DNA of 64,000 nucleotides from Halorubrum sp. JWXQ-INN 858 (GTDB lineage: Archaea; Halobacteriota; Halobacteria; Halobacteriales; Haloferacaceae): the NCBI RefSeq assembly GCF_009806985.1, contig NZ_WUAX01000005.1, positions 1 through 64,000 on the forward strand, given 5' to 3'. The translations under genes and the position numbers were made by a program. The notes beneath the pieces are model-generated. The model ran no database searches. It saw only the letters and a list, made by a program, of their open reading frames with translations, and was not told where the DNA came from. Below, in pieces: positions 48,615 to 56,732 of the stretch. Position 1 is the first letter of the stretch, and every line of letters starts with the position of its first letter.

Positions 48615-49898
48615 ATGAGTCTCGCCATCGACGCCCCGACCCCGACGGCTCCCGACTGTGCCGACGACGGGACGTGGCTCGCCTGCATCAAGTGCGGGGA
48701 GACGTTCGCCCCGTTCGAGGACGTTCGATACACCTGCGACGACTGCGACGGCCTGCTGGAGGTCCGCTACGACGACCCGCCGACGTTCGACGACTTCGGC
48801 GCGGGCGCGTCCACCGACGGCCCGGAGCGCGGCGTCTGGCGCTACCGCGAGGGGCTCCCGTTCGACCTCGGCGTCACGCTCCCCGAGGGCGACACCCCGC
48901 TTCACGCGATGCCGCGGCTGGAGGCCGACGTCGGCGTCGAGACGCTCCGGATCAAACACGAGGGGATGAACCCGACGGGTTCCTTTAAGGACCGCGGGAT
49001 GACCGTCGGTGTCCGCGTCGCCGAGGAGCTCGGCGTCGGCGCGCTCGCCTGCGCGTCCACCGGCAACACCTCCGCGGCGTTGGCGGCGTACGGGGGCCGC
49101 GCGAGCATGCCCACGCTCGTGCTCCTCCCGCAGGGGAAGGTCGCGGCCGGGAAGATCGCCCAGGCGAGCCTCCACGGCGCGCGCATCCTCGAGGTCGACG
49201 GCAACTTCGACGCCTGCCTCGACATCGTGCAGGCGCTCGCCGCCCGCGGCGAGGCCTACCTGCTCAACTCGCTGAACCCGTTCCGCCTGGAGGGCCAGAA
49301 GACGATCGGCTTCGAGATCTTAGAGGAGTTCCACGCCGACCACGGCACGTATCCCGACCGGATCGTTCTCCCGGTGGGCAACGCCGGCAACACGTCTGCG
49401 CTGTACAAGGGCTTCCGCGAGCTCGTCCAGTCGGGCGCGATCGACGTCGACGACGTCCCCAAGCTGACGGGCGTCCAGGCGGCCGGGGCCGCGCCGATGG
49501 TCGAGGCGATCGAGGCCGGCGCGGACGAGGTGCGCCGCTGGGAGGAGGTCGAGACGCGCGCGACCGCGATCCGCATCGGCAACCCCGTCAACGCGCCGAA
49601 GGCGCTGCCGGGGATCCGGAACACCGGCGGCACCGCGGTCGCGGTCGAGGACGACGCGATCACGGCCGCCCAGCGCGACCTCGCCGAGGAGGGCGTCGGC
49701 GTCGAGCCCGCCTCCGCCGCGAGCGTCGCGGGGCTTCGGAAGCTCCGTCGGGAGGGCGTCGTCGACGACGACGAGCGGGTCGTCTGTCTCACCACCGGTC
49801 ACCTGTTAAAGGACCCCGACGCCGCCTACGAGGCCGGCGGCGACCCCGAACCCGTCCCGAACGACGTCGACGCGGTCATCGAGCACCTGCGGGAGTAG
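48615..49898 (+). CDS. thrC: threonine synthase
   Basis: PLP enzyme turning phosphohomoserine into threonine. The 427-residue product has an N-terminal zinc-ribbon-like CIKCGETF...CDDCDGLLEVRY, PLP lysine in NPTGSFKDRGM (about residue 126), the ASTGNTSAALAAYGGRA helix, phosphate loop VGNAGNTSALYKGF, and TGH near the C-terminus. ATG 48615 preferred over GTG 48606. A TATA-like cttaagggg is about 25 bases upstream. It is convergent with the lactonase-like gene; their stops are 18 bases apart within a small repeat. Confidence 0.95.
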   Translation: MSLAIDAPTPTAPDCADDGTWLACIKCGETFAPFEDVRYTCDDCDGLLEVRYDDPPTFDDFGAGASTDGPERGVWRYREGLPFDLGVTLPEGDTPLHAMPRLEADVGVETLRIKHEGMNPTGSFKDRGMTVGVRVAEELGVGALACASTGNTSAALAAYGGRASMPTLVLLPQGKVAAGKIAQASLHGARILEVDGNFDACLDIVQALAARGEAYLLNSLNPFRLEGQKTIGFEILEEFHADHGTYPDRIVLPVGNAGNTSALYKGFRELVQSGAIDVDDVPKLTGVQAAGAAPMVEAIEAGADEVRRWEEVETRATAIRIGNPVNAPKALPGIRNTGGTAVAVEDDAITAAQRDLAEEGVGVEPASAASVAGLRKLRREGVVDDDERVVCLTTGHLLKDPDAAYEAGGDPEPVPNDVDAVIEHLRE

Positions 49899-49926
49899 CT
49901 TACACTCCCGAGTAGCTCACACCCCC
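49893..49926 (+). repeat. 17-bp duplication spanning the thrC stop
   Basis: gagtagcttacactccc (49893-49909, holding the thrC TAG) is repeated as gagtagctcacaccccc (49910-49926) with two changes. The second unit also covers the stop of the convergent hydrolase gene (49917-49919). Confidence 0.75.
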
Positions 49927-50723
49927 CAGCCGGGCCGCATCGCCTCGAACTGCGCGGGGTCGTGACCGTACACGACCGTGGCGTCGTGGCGGCGCTCGAT
50001 CGCCCGGATCCGTCGCAGGCTGTCGCGCCACTCGGTTTTCCCCCACAACAGGGGGCCGCCCAACGGGACCTCCTCGCGGTAGTTCTCGGCCATGTACAGC
50101 TGGTCGCCCGCGAACACGAGCGTTCCGGCGTCGTCGTGGTGGAGCACGGACCCGGTCAGCCCGGGCGTGTGGCCGGGGAACCGGACGAACGCCAGGTCGG
50201 TAAAGCGCTCCTCGCGGTCGCGGTGGAGGGGTCGCCAGTTCAGGTCGTGGTCGAAGTCGGCCCGGAGGTAGCCGTCGTCGCCCGCGCCGGTGGCCACGCT
50301 GTAGTACGCGAACCGGAGCTCCTCCTCGTGGACGTATATCGGGACGTCCGTCCCCGCGAAGAACTCCAACCCGCCGGCGTGGTCGATGTGGAGGTGGCTC
50401 ACGAACACGGCGTCGATGTCGTCGAGCGCGTAGCCGGCCGCCGCGAGATCATCGTCGAGGCGGTGGTCGGCCGCGTCGTGGGGGTCGAACGCCTGCACGT
50501 GTTCGTCGGGCCAGTGACCGTCGGCGGCGGCGTGGTGTGACCCGGTGTCCCAGAGTATCGTCGCCTCCGGGTGGTCGATCACGAGGTTCCACACCGGGAT
50601 CTCCCCGTAGTCGGCGTCGGGGTTGCGGTCGTCGCGCGTGGCGAGGACGTGGCCCTCCAGCATGTAGTTCATGTCGCAGTAGAGCCCGCCGCGATCGATG
50701 ACGTGGACGTCGGCGTCGACCAT
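49917..50723 (-). CDS. MBL-fold hydrolase, N-acyl homoserine lactonase-like
   Basis: The 268-residue metallo-beta-lactamase-fold protein has metal motif SHLHIDHAGGLEFF (HxHxDH), FPGHTPGLTGS, FAGDQLYMAENY and final VVYGHDPAQFEAM. The N-terminus DADVHVIDRGGLYCDMNYML and the WNLVIDHPEATILWDTGSHH segment are like AttM/AiiA lactonases. Whether it acts on homoserine lactones in this organism is unknown. ATG 50723 matches the family start; an in-frame ATG at 50822 adds poorly conserved sequence. Confidence 0.88.
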   Translation of the reverse strand: MVDADVHVIDRGGLYCDMNYMLEGHVLATRDDRNPDADYGEIPVWNLVIDHPEATILWDTGSHHAAADGHWPDEHVQAFDPHDAADHRLDDDLAAAGYALDDIDAVFVSHLHIDHAGGLEFFAGTDVPIYVHEEELRFAYYSVATGAGDDGYLRADFDHDLNWRPLHRDREERFTDLAFVRFPGHTPGLTGSVLHHDDAGTLVFAGDQLYMAENYREEVPLGGPLLWGKTEWRDSLRRIRAIERRHDATVVYGHDPAQFEAMRPGWGV

Positions 50724-50843
50724 TCTCGGTTCGAGGGAGGGCCGCGCGCGACCATAGTCGTTCCCGTCGGGGGCGTCGACGCGTTCGGCGGCCACGTCGA
50801 CGTTTAAAAGGCGACTCTCCACCGGTCGGGTATCACTCTACGA

Positions 50844-50898
50844 CTCTGTTGAAATCCTCACGCAGTGATAGGTCTCACGCGTCGTGCTGCATACAGAG
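50844..50898 (+). mobile_element. MITE/IS-end-like module, left
   Basis: 55 bases from ctctgttgaaatcc to tgctgcatacagag. The right module at 52378-52427, read on the minus strand, shows the same outer ctctgttgaaa and inner tgctgaatacagag, about 45-50 bp apart. Each module's own ends are also complementary (ctctgt and acagag). A direct repeat cagagccaa occurs at 50911-50919 and 52424-52432. These look like ends of an insertion element; no transposase is present. Confidence 0.65.
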
Positions 50899-50972
50899 GT
50901 TGACTTCATCAGAGCCAATTTTCTGGGTTCGGAAATCGCAGCTACTTATTCTCGGCCAGTCATAGTACGTGT

Positions 50973-52367
50973 ATGAACGGCCAATTGCATCGGAAACTCG
51001 TCGAAGAATTCTCTGATATTCCGACAATTATCGATTCGGACGGGATGATTACGTATGTGAGTCCCTCAGTCACTCGTACGCTCGGCTACGAGCCAGAAGA
51101 GTTGATCGGAGAAGTCGGCTACGAATATCAACATCCCGATAACCGTGACGCCGTTGCCGAGGCTATCGAATACATCCAGAAGAACCCTGATGAGGTTCAA
51201 ATAATTGAGACTCGGTTTCGTCACGCCGACGGTTCGTGGTGCTGGATCGAGGCAACACTTCAGAACCGGTTTGACGATCCCGACATCGACGGCATCCTCG
51301 TGAATAGCCGAGACATCTCTCAGCGAAAACAGCAAGAACAAGAATATCAGGAACTTGCCAAAGAGTACAAAACGCTCCTTGAGAATGTCGAAGATAGTAT
51401 TTTCTTCCTTAATATCGAGGCAGAAGACACGGAGTACGTGTTTCGGTTCGAACGCCTGAACCGGGCCTACGAGGAACAGACCGGAATTACAACCAAGGAA
51501 GTCCGGGGGAAGACCCCGACCGACGTGTTCGGTGAGGACCTCGGAGCAGAACTCGATGCGAACTACCGCCGATGTGTCCAGGCTAATGAGGCAATTTCGT
51601 ACGAGGAAGAACTCCCTATCGAGCCGGGCGCACGGTTTTGGCAAACGTTTCTTACACCAGTTATTACGAACGGCGAGGTAACCCAGATCATCGGTATCAC
51701 ACGGAACATCACCGAGCGGGTCAAACAGGAACGACAGCTCAGGAGCCAGAAGGAACAACTCGATGAGTTCGCAAGCGTGGTGTCCCACGATTTGCGGAAT
51801 CCGCTCAATGTCGCACAGGGCCGGGGAGAACTGCTCGCCAACGACTGCGATAGCGAGCATTTTCCCCCAATCGTCAAGTCGCTTGACCGGATGGAGGAAA
51901 TCATCAGTGATACGCTCACGCTCGCCAGACAGGGTCAGGTTGTCTCGGACCCGGAACCGATAGCGTTAGTCAATGTGGTCGGGACATGCTGGAAAAACGT
52001 GCGAACGGACGAGGCAACCATCGAAATCGAGGACGAAGTCACGATCGTTGGTGATCGGAGCCGACTCCAGCACCTCTTCGAGAACCTCTTTCGGAATGCA
52101 GTCGAACACGGTGGGGCAGACGTGACCGTTCGCGTCGGCCAAATCGATGACCACGGTATTCACGTCGAAGATACTGGCCCAGGTATTCCTGAAGATGACC
52201 ATGAGGCAGTGTTTGAACCTGGGCATACCTCGTCGAGTGGCGGGACCGGGTTTGGATTGACGATCGTCAAACGGATCGCTGAGGCCCACGGCTGGCAGGT
52301 TACAGTTGTCGATGGAACTGACGGCGGAGCACGGTTCGAGTTCACTGATGTCGATCTTGATCAGTGA
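50973..52367 (+). CDS. PAS-domain sensor histidine kinase
   Basis: The 464-residue soluble kinase has PAS 1 (about 10-120, DSDGMITYVSPSVTRTLGYEPEELIGE, with a PAC motif CWIEATLQNR), PAS 2 (about 130-245, DSIFFLNIEAEDTEYVFRFERLNRAYEEQTGI), a HisKA helix with phospho-acceptor SHDLRNPLNVAQGRGE (H about 270), and HATPase motifs NLFRNAVEHGG, DTGPGIPEDD and GTGFGLTIVKRIAEAHGW. No membrane helix, so cytoplasmic sensing. No response regulator is adjacent. GC and codon use are visibly lower than all neighbours, and inverted element ends bound it: a likely acquired gene. Confidence 0.93.
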   Translation: MNGQLHRKLVEEFSDIPTIIDSDGMITYVSPSVTRTLGYEPEELIGEVGYEYQHPDNRDAVAEAIEYIQKNPDEVQIIETRFRHADGSWCWIEATLQNRFDDPDIDGILVNSRDISQRKQQEQEYQELAKEYKTLLENVEDSIFFLNIEAEDTEYVFRFERLNRAYEEQTGITTKEVRGKTPTDVFGEDLGAELDANYRRCVQANEAISYEEELPIEPGARFWQTFLTPVITNGEVTQIIGITRNITERVKQERQLRSQKEQLDEFASVVSHDLRNPLNVAQGRGELLANDCDSEHFPPIVKSLDRMEEIISDTLTLARQGQVVSDPEPIALVNVVGTCWKNVRTDEATIEIEDEVTIVGDRSRLQHLFENLFRNAVEHGGADVTVRVGQIDDHGIHVEDTGPGIPEDDHEAVFEPGHTSSSGGTGFGLTIVKRIAEAHGWQVTVVDGTDGGARFEFTDVDLDQ

Positions 52368-52377
52368 CCGATTCGCG

Positions 52378-52427
52378 CTCTGTATTCAGCATGGCGTTCG
52401 TGTCAGAGCTGAATGGTTTCAACAGAG
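52378..52427 (-). mobile_element. MITE/IS-end-like module, right
   Basis: Inverted partner of the left module. The plus strand reads ctctgtattcagcatgg at the inner side and ggtttcaacagag at the outer side. The inner edge begins 11 bases after the kinase stop. No clear target-site duplication is seen outside the pair. Confidence 0.65.
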
Positions 52428-52493
52428 CCAAACCCACACTTTTCGGTGCGGCCTTCGCTTATAACGTTGTGAGCTTCGGGGCACAGTCTTTCC

Positions 52494-52503
52494 TTATAAA
52501 CCT
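52494..52503 (+). promoter_or_regulatory. TATA-like motif, possible antisense promoter
   Basis: tccttataaacc here is as good a TATA box as those before real genes in the window, with a second cttataacg at about 52458. Transcription would start near 52525-52530 and run rightward, antisense to the 3' end of serA (stop 52542). No rightward gene follows, so it could drive an antisense RNA or be a relic of the inserted segment. Confidence 0.35.
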
Positions 52504-52541
52504 GTACGCCCAGCGCCAGCCGGGGCCCGCTCAGCGGACCC

Positions 52542-54146
52542 TCACGCCGAGTGGCGCTCGCTCGCGTCGTCGAGGGTGATCTCCGTCACTTCGACGATCC
52601 GGTCGTCGGCGAGCAGGTCGTCGATCGCCGCCTCGGGAACGTCCTGGTCGAGGTTGTACACGGTCAGCGCCTCCCCGCCCTGCGTCTCCCGGGCGTTGAA
52701 CATCCCCGAGATGTTGACGTCGTGGTCGCCGAGGACGGTGCCGACGTAGCCGATGACGCCCGGCTCGTCCGTGTTGCGCGCGACGAGCATGTGGCCGTAC
52801 GGGACGGCGTCGACCCGGAACCCGTCGATGCGGACGATCCGCGGATCCTCCCCCGCGAACAGGGTCCCCTCGACCGACAGCTCCGTGTCGCCGTTGCGGA
52901 CGGTCACGCGAACCAGGCTCTGGAAGTCGTCGGTCTGGCGCGTCTTCGACTCGGTCACCTCGATGCCGCGGTCCTCCGCGAGCTGCGGCGCGTTGACCGA
53001 GTTCACCTGCCACTCGAGCGGCTCGAAGACGCCCTTCAGGGCGCTCGCGGTGACGAGGTCGACGTCCTCGGCCGCGATGTCGCCCTCGTAGGACACCTCG
53101 ATCTCGGTGACGCGCCCGTCGAGCAGCTGTGCGGCCACCTTCCCGGCCGTCTCCGCGACCGCGAGGTACGGCCTGATCCGCGGGAACGCCGTCTCGTCGA
53201 CCGACGGCGCGTTCAGCGCGGTGAGCACGGGCTCGTCGTTGAACGCCGAGATCACGGCCTCGGCGGTGTCGACGGCGACGTTCTCCTGGGCCGCCTCCGT
53301 CGACGCCCCGAGGTGCGGGGTGACGACGATGTCCTCGACGTCGAGCAGCGGCGAGTCGGGCGAGAGCGGCTCCTCCGCGAACGAGTCGAGCGCGGCCCCG
53401 GCGAGCACGCCGTCGTCGACCGCCTCGGCGAGCGCGTCCTCGTCGACGATGCCGCCGCGCGCACAGTTGATCAGGTAGCCCCCCTCGAGCTGGGCGAGCT
53501 CCTCCTCCCCGATCATCCCTTCCGTTTCGGGCAACAGCGGGGTGTGAACCGTCGCGAAGTCGGCGCGCGCGAGCGCCTCGTGGAGTTCCTCGGCGAGGTC
53601 CGCGCCGAGCCGCTCGGCGCGCTCCTCGGAGATGTACGGGTCGTAGACGACCAGATCCATCCCCAACGAGTCGAGCCGCTTTGCGACCTGTTGGCCGACG
53701 CGGCCGAGCCCGACGACGGTGAGCGTCTTGTTGTTGACCTCGGTGCCGAGGAACTCGCCTTTCGCCCACTCGCCCTCGACGAGTCGCGCGTGCGCCTGCG
53801 GGATCGACCGAGCGACCGCGAACGTCATCGCGACGGTGTGTTCGGCGGCGGCGCGGACGTTCCCCTCGGGGGCGTTCGCCACCACGACCCCGTGGTCGGT
53901 CGCGGCGTCGATGTCGATGTTATCGACGCCGATCCCGGCCCGGCCGACGATGACGAGCTCCGGGGCGGCCTCGAACAGCTCCCGGGAGACGTCCGTGCCG
54001 GAGCGCACGATGAGCGCGTTGGCGTCGCTGACGGCGTCGAAGAGCGCGTCGCCCTCGACGTCGTAGGCGGTCTCCACCTCGTACCCCTCCTCCCGGAGCC
54101 GATCGAGACCCGCGTCCGCGATCGGGTCCGTCACGAGTACCTTCAT
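52542..54146 (-). CDS. serA: D-3-phosphoglycerate dehydrogenase
   Basis: First step of serine synthesis. The 534-residue long form has NAD loop VVGLGRVGQQVAKRL, catalytic arginine and histidine regions INCARGGIVDE and TPHLGASTEAAQENVA, then an intervening domain (ALKGVFEPLEWQVNSVNAPQLAEDRGI) and a C-terminal ACT domain (DEPGVIGYVGTVLGDHDVNISGMFNARE). ATG 54146 gives MKVLVTDPIADAGLDRLREEGY, the family start; the frame continues upstream without conservation. It is divergent from the CorC-like gene; the 163-base gap holds a lone ORB. Confidence 0.95.
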   Translation of the reverse strand: MKVLVTDPIADAGLDRLREEGYEVETAYDVEGDALFDAVSDANALIVRSGTDVSRELFEAAPELVIVGRAGIGVDNIDIDAATDHGVVVANAPEGNVRAAAEHTVAMTFAVARSIPQAHARLVEGEWAKGEFLGTEVNNKTLTVVGLGRVGQQVAKRLDSLGMDLVVYDPYISEERAERLGADLAEELHEALARADFATVHTPLLPETEGMIGEEELAQLEGGYLINCARGGIVDEDALAEAVDDGVLAGAALDSFAEEPLSPDSPLLDVEDIVVTPHLGASTEAAQENVAVDTAEAVISAFNDEPVLTALNAPSVDETAFPRIRPYLAVAETAGKVAAQLLDGRVTEIEVSYEGDIAAEDVDLVTASALKGVFEPLEWQVNSVNAPQLAEDRGIEVTESKTRQTDDFQSLVRVTVRNGDTELSVEGTLFAGEDPRIVRIDGFRVDAVPYGHMLVARNTDEPGVIGYVGTVLGDHDVNISGMFNARETQGGEALTVYNLDQDVPEAAIDDLLADDRIVEVTEITLDDASERHSA

Positions 54147-54232
54147 GCGCGTAGGGTCCGGGGGCGTGGGGTTAACGCTTTCCTCATCGCGCCGTCTTGC
54201 CGACGGTTCGGTCCCTCGGTACGTCCCCACAA

Positions 54233-54254
54233 ACCCCTTCGTTTCCGGTGGAAC
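54233..54254 (-). promoter_or_regulatory. lone ORB between serA and the CorC-like gene
   Basis: The plus strand accccttcgtttccggtgga plus ac; its complement matches the origin's right-arm ORB (14879-14900) at 21 of 22 bases. It has no G-string, inverted partner or AT-rich stretch. It is 39 kb from the origin and about 56 bases before the CorC-like ATG, where it could affect that promoter or bind Orc1. Confidence 0.65.
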
Positions 54255-54309
54255 TCGCCGTTCGTCCGCTCGTCGATACACCCTTCCATATCCGCCGACA
54301 TGACGGCGC

Positions 54310-55665
54310 ATGGACCTCACGATCACGCTGTTCGGTGCGGCCGCCATCGTCGTTCTGACCGGGATCAGCGCGTTCTACTCGAGCTCCGAGCTCGCCGTCT
54401 TCTCGGTCGCGGCCCACCGCGTCGACTCGCTCGTCGCCGCCGACGTCCCCGGCAGCGAGGCGCTCGCCCGGCTGCGGGCGGATCCGCACCGCTTCCTCGT
54501 CACCGCGCTGGTGAGCAACAACGTCGCGAACATCGCGGCCGCCTCCATCGCGACCGCGGTGTTCGTCCAGTTCCTCCCGCCGAGCCAGGCGGCCACCGGC
54601 TCGACCGTCTTCACCTCCTTTTTCGTCATCGTGTTCGGGGAGATCGCGCCGAAGTCGTACGCCGTCGCGAACGCCGAGAAGCACGCCCTCCGCGTCTCCC
54701 GACCCGTGGTCGCTTCTCAGCGGCTCCTCCGTCCGGTCCTGTTCGTCTTCGAGGCGGCCTCCGGGCTGGTCAACCGCGTGACCGGCGGCGAGACGGCGAT
54801 CGAGTCCTACCTCACGCGCGAGGAGATCGAGACGATCGTCCTCTCGAGCGAGGAGGCGGGGGCGATCGACCCCGGCGAGGGGGCGATGATCCGGGGCGTC
54901 CTCGACCTGGAGGCGACCCGCGTCACGGCGGTGATGGTTCCGCGGACGGACATGATCGCCGTCCCCGACACGGCCACGCCGTCGACGGTGCTGTCGACGG
55001 CCGCCGCCGAGGGCGTCACGCGACTGCCCGTCTACGGCGAGAACCGCGACGACGTCGTCGGGATCGTCGACGTCCGCGACGCGATCCGGGCCGACGCCTC
55101 GGGCGCCCCCCTCGTCAGCGTCCTCCACGAGCCGACGTTCGTTCCCGAGTCGAAACCGGTCGACGAGCTGTTCGCGGAGATGCGCGACGGCGGGATCCCG
55201 ATGGTGCTCGTCGTCGATGAGTTCGGCGCGGTCGTCGGGCTCGCGACGATGGAGGACGTCATCGAGGAGGTCGTCGGCGAGATCGTCGGCCGCGGCGAGA
55301 CCGAGCACGTCCGCCTCGTCGACCCCGGAACCGCGAGCGCCCGCGGGTGGACCACGGTCGCGTACCTCAACGAGACGCTCGGGATCGACTTGCCGACCGC
55401 GGGCGAGTTCGAGACGATCGCCGGCCTGATCACCCACCGCGTCGGCCGGCTCGCCGAGGAGGGCGACCGGTTGGAGATCGACGGCGTCACGCTCACCGTC
55501 ACCGAGGCGACCGCGACGCGGATCACGCGCGTGTGCGTCGAGTACCGGTCGGACGACACGGACCCCCTAGACGACACGGACCGATCGGACGACACGGACC
55601 GATCGGACGACACGGACCGATCGGACGACACGGACCGATCGGACGACGCGGACGCGGAGCGCTGA
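54310..55665 (+). CDS. CNNM/CorC-type hemolysin-family transporter
   Basis: The 451-residue membrane protein starts with a DUF21/CNNM domain (about 1-185; FYSSSELAVFSVAAHRVDSL, LVTALVSNNVANIAAASIATAVF, SFFVIVFGEIAPKSYAVANAEK). A CBS pair (about 205-325; VTAVMVPRTDMIAVPDTATPSTVLSTAAAEGVTRLPVYGENRDDVVGIV, LVVDEFGAVVGLATMEDVIEEVVGEI) and a CorC_HlyC domain (about 345-420) follow. Such proteins move Mg2+ or Na+. The tail repeats SDDTDR five times (18-bp units, about 55551-55652), so its length probably varies between strains. Confidence 0.93.
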   Translation: MDLTITLFGAAAIVVLTGISAFYSSSELAVFSVAAHRVDSLVAADVPGSEALARLRADPHRFLVTALVSNNVANIAAASIATAVFVQFLPPSQAATGSTVFTSFFVIVFGEIAPKSYAVANAEKHALRVSRPVVASQRLLRPVLFVFEAASGLVNRVTGGETAIESYLTREEIETIVLSSEEAGAIDPGEGAMIRGVLDLEATRVTAVMVPRTDMIAVPDTATPSTVLSTAAAEGVTRLPVYGENRDDVVGIVDVRDAIRADASGAPLVSVLHEPTFVPESKPVDELFAEMRDGGIPMVLVVDEFGAVVGLATMEDVIEEVVGEIVGRGETEHVRLVDPGTASARGWTTVAYLNETLGIDLPTAGEFETIAGLITHRVGRLAEEGDRLEIDGVTLTVTEATATRITRVCVEYRSDDTDPLDDTDRSDDTDRSDDTDRSDDTDRSDDADAER

Positions 55666-55671
55666 CGGCCC

Positions 55672-56244
55672 TCAATCGCCCGGATTCGGGAGCGGGAACC
55701 GCTCGACGGTCCGGTACGTCGGCCCCTCGTGGGTCCGCGCCGACTCCCTCAGTCGGACCTCGTCGACCTCGAACCGTCCGATCTCCGGGTGTCGCTTGCG
55801 AACGAGGTCCTGAACCCGTCGCTTCCCGCGCGCGTCGGTCATCCGCCCGAGCGTGACGTGCGGGGTGAACGCGTGGTTCTCGGGATCGATCCCGATCGCG
55901 GTCGTCTCCGCCTCCAGCGCCTCGTGGAGCCGGGTCAGCTCCGGCGCGCCGGCCTCAATACCGGCCCAGACCACGCGGACGTACTCGATCGACGGGAAGA
56001 CGCCGAACCCGGCGATCGAACAGGTGAACGGCCGCACGTCGGCGCGATCGACCGCGCGCTCGCCGGCCGCGCGGACGTCGTCGATCGCGTCGTCGTCGAC
56101 GTCCCCGAGGAACTTCAGAGTGAGGTGGGCGCTCCGGGGGTCGACGGGACGAAAGCCCGCGACGTCGTCAGCGAACGGCTCGGCCGCGTCGGCGACCGCG
56201 CCCGCGAGCCCGTCGGGGAGGTCGACCGAGAAGAACGCGCGCAT
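55672..56244 (-). CDS. thpR: RNA 2',3'-cyclic phosphodiesterase
   Basis: 2H phosphoesterase of the LigT/ThpR group, opening 2',3'-cyclic phosphates on RNA. The 190-residue product starts MRAFFSVDLPDGLAGAVADAAE and has the two HxTx motifs, HLTLKFLGDVDD (about 43) and HVTLGRM (about 133), in two symmetric lobes, plus RLRESARTHEGPTYRTVERFPL. ATG 56244 chosen over the in-frame ATG at 56250. It is convergent with the CorC-like gene, six bases between stops. Confidence 0.93.
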   Translation of the reverse strand: MRAFFSVDLPDGLAGAVADAAEPFADDVAGFRPVDPRSAHLTLKFLGDVDDDAIDDVRAAGERAVDRADVRPFTCSIAGFGVFPSIEYVRVVWAGIEAGAPELTRLHEALEAETTAIGIDPENHAFTPHVTLGRMTDARGKRRVQDLVRKRHPEIGRFEVDEVRLRESARTHEGPTYRTVERFPLPNPGD

Positions 56245-56321
56245 GGTCATCGTTCGGTCGCGTGTCGCCGAAAAGCTGTCTCCGGATCGGCGCGGTACGG
56301 GCCACGGCGTGACCGCCCCGG

Positions 56322-56612
56322 TCACGCCGCGGTCGGCTCCTCCTGGGTCTCGACCCAGAACCGCGCGAGGGTGGCGACGAGGACACAGAGGGCGACGCCG
56401 CCGAGCCCGACGAGGAAGGAGGCACCGAGCATGCCGACGATCACGACGACGCCGCCGGCGTACCGGCGGTTGCGGACGGCGGTCGGCCCGACGTTACCGT
56501 CCTGTCGCTTCGCCGTCCCGTCGAGGTGTAACGAGAGGACCGGCGCGGAGAGACAGACGACGCCGTAGGCGACGAGCCCCGCGAAGAGGAACCCGAACAG
56601 TATCGTCTCCAT
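56322..56612 (-). CDS. small membrane protein, haloarchaeal
   Basis: The 96-residue product METILFGFLFAGLVAYGVVC continues LSAPVLSLHLDGTAKRQDGNVGPTAVRNRRYAGGVVVIVGMLGASFLVGLGGVALCVLVATLARFWVETQEEPTAA. Three membrane segments with a basic loop between the first and second. No family is recognised. It may share a transcript with thpR, 78 bases downstream. Confidence 0.72.
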   Translation of the reverse strand: METILFGFLFAGLVAYGVVCLSAPVLSLHLDGTAKRQDGNVGPTAVRNRRYAGGVVVIVGMLGASFLVGLGGVALCVLVATLARFWVETQEEPTAA

Positions 56613-56732
56613 GGGGACGGTAGCGCCCGACCGGGTGATAAGTCGTCCGGGGTGGCCGCTCGACGACTGGGAGGGTCGCCGCACGGCCTGCCGACGTAAC
56701 CCTTACCCATCGTGACCGCCAACTCCGCCCAT

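Noticed and set aside
50823-52510. An intact insertion sequence with transposase
   Set aside because: The only gene inside is a complete histidine kinase; no transposase motif is seen in any frame, and no clear target duplication flanks the ends.
52551-55220. An 889-codon frame opposite serA running into the CorC-like gene
   Set aside because: It covers two well-supported genes in other frames and has an Arg/Val/Asp-rich translation without any motif.
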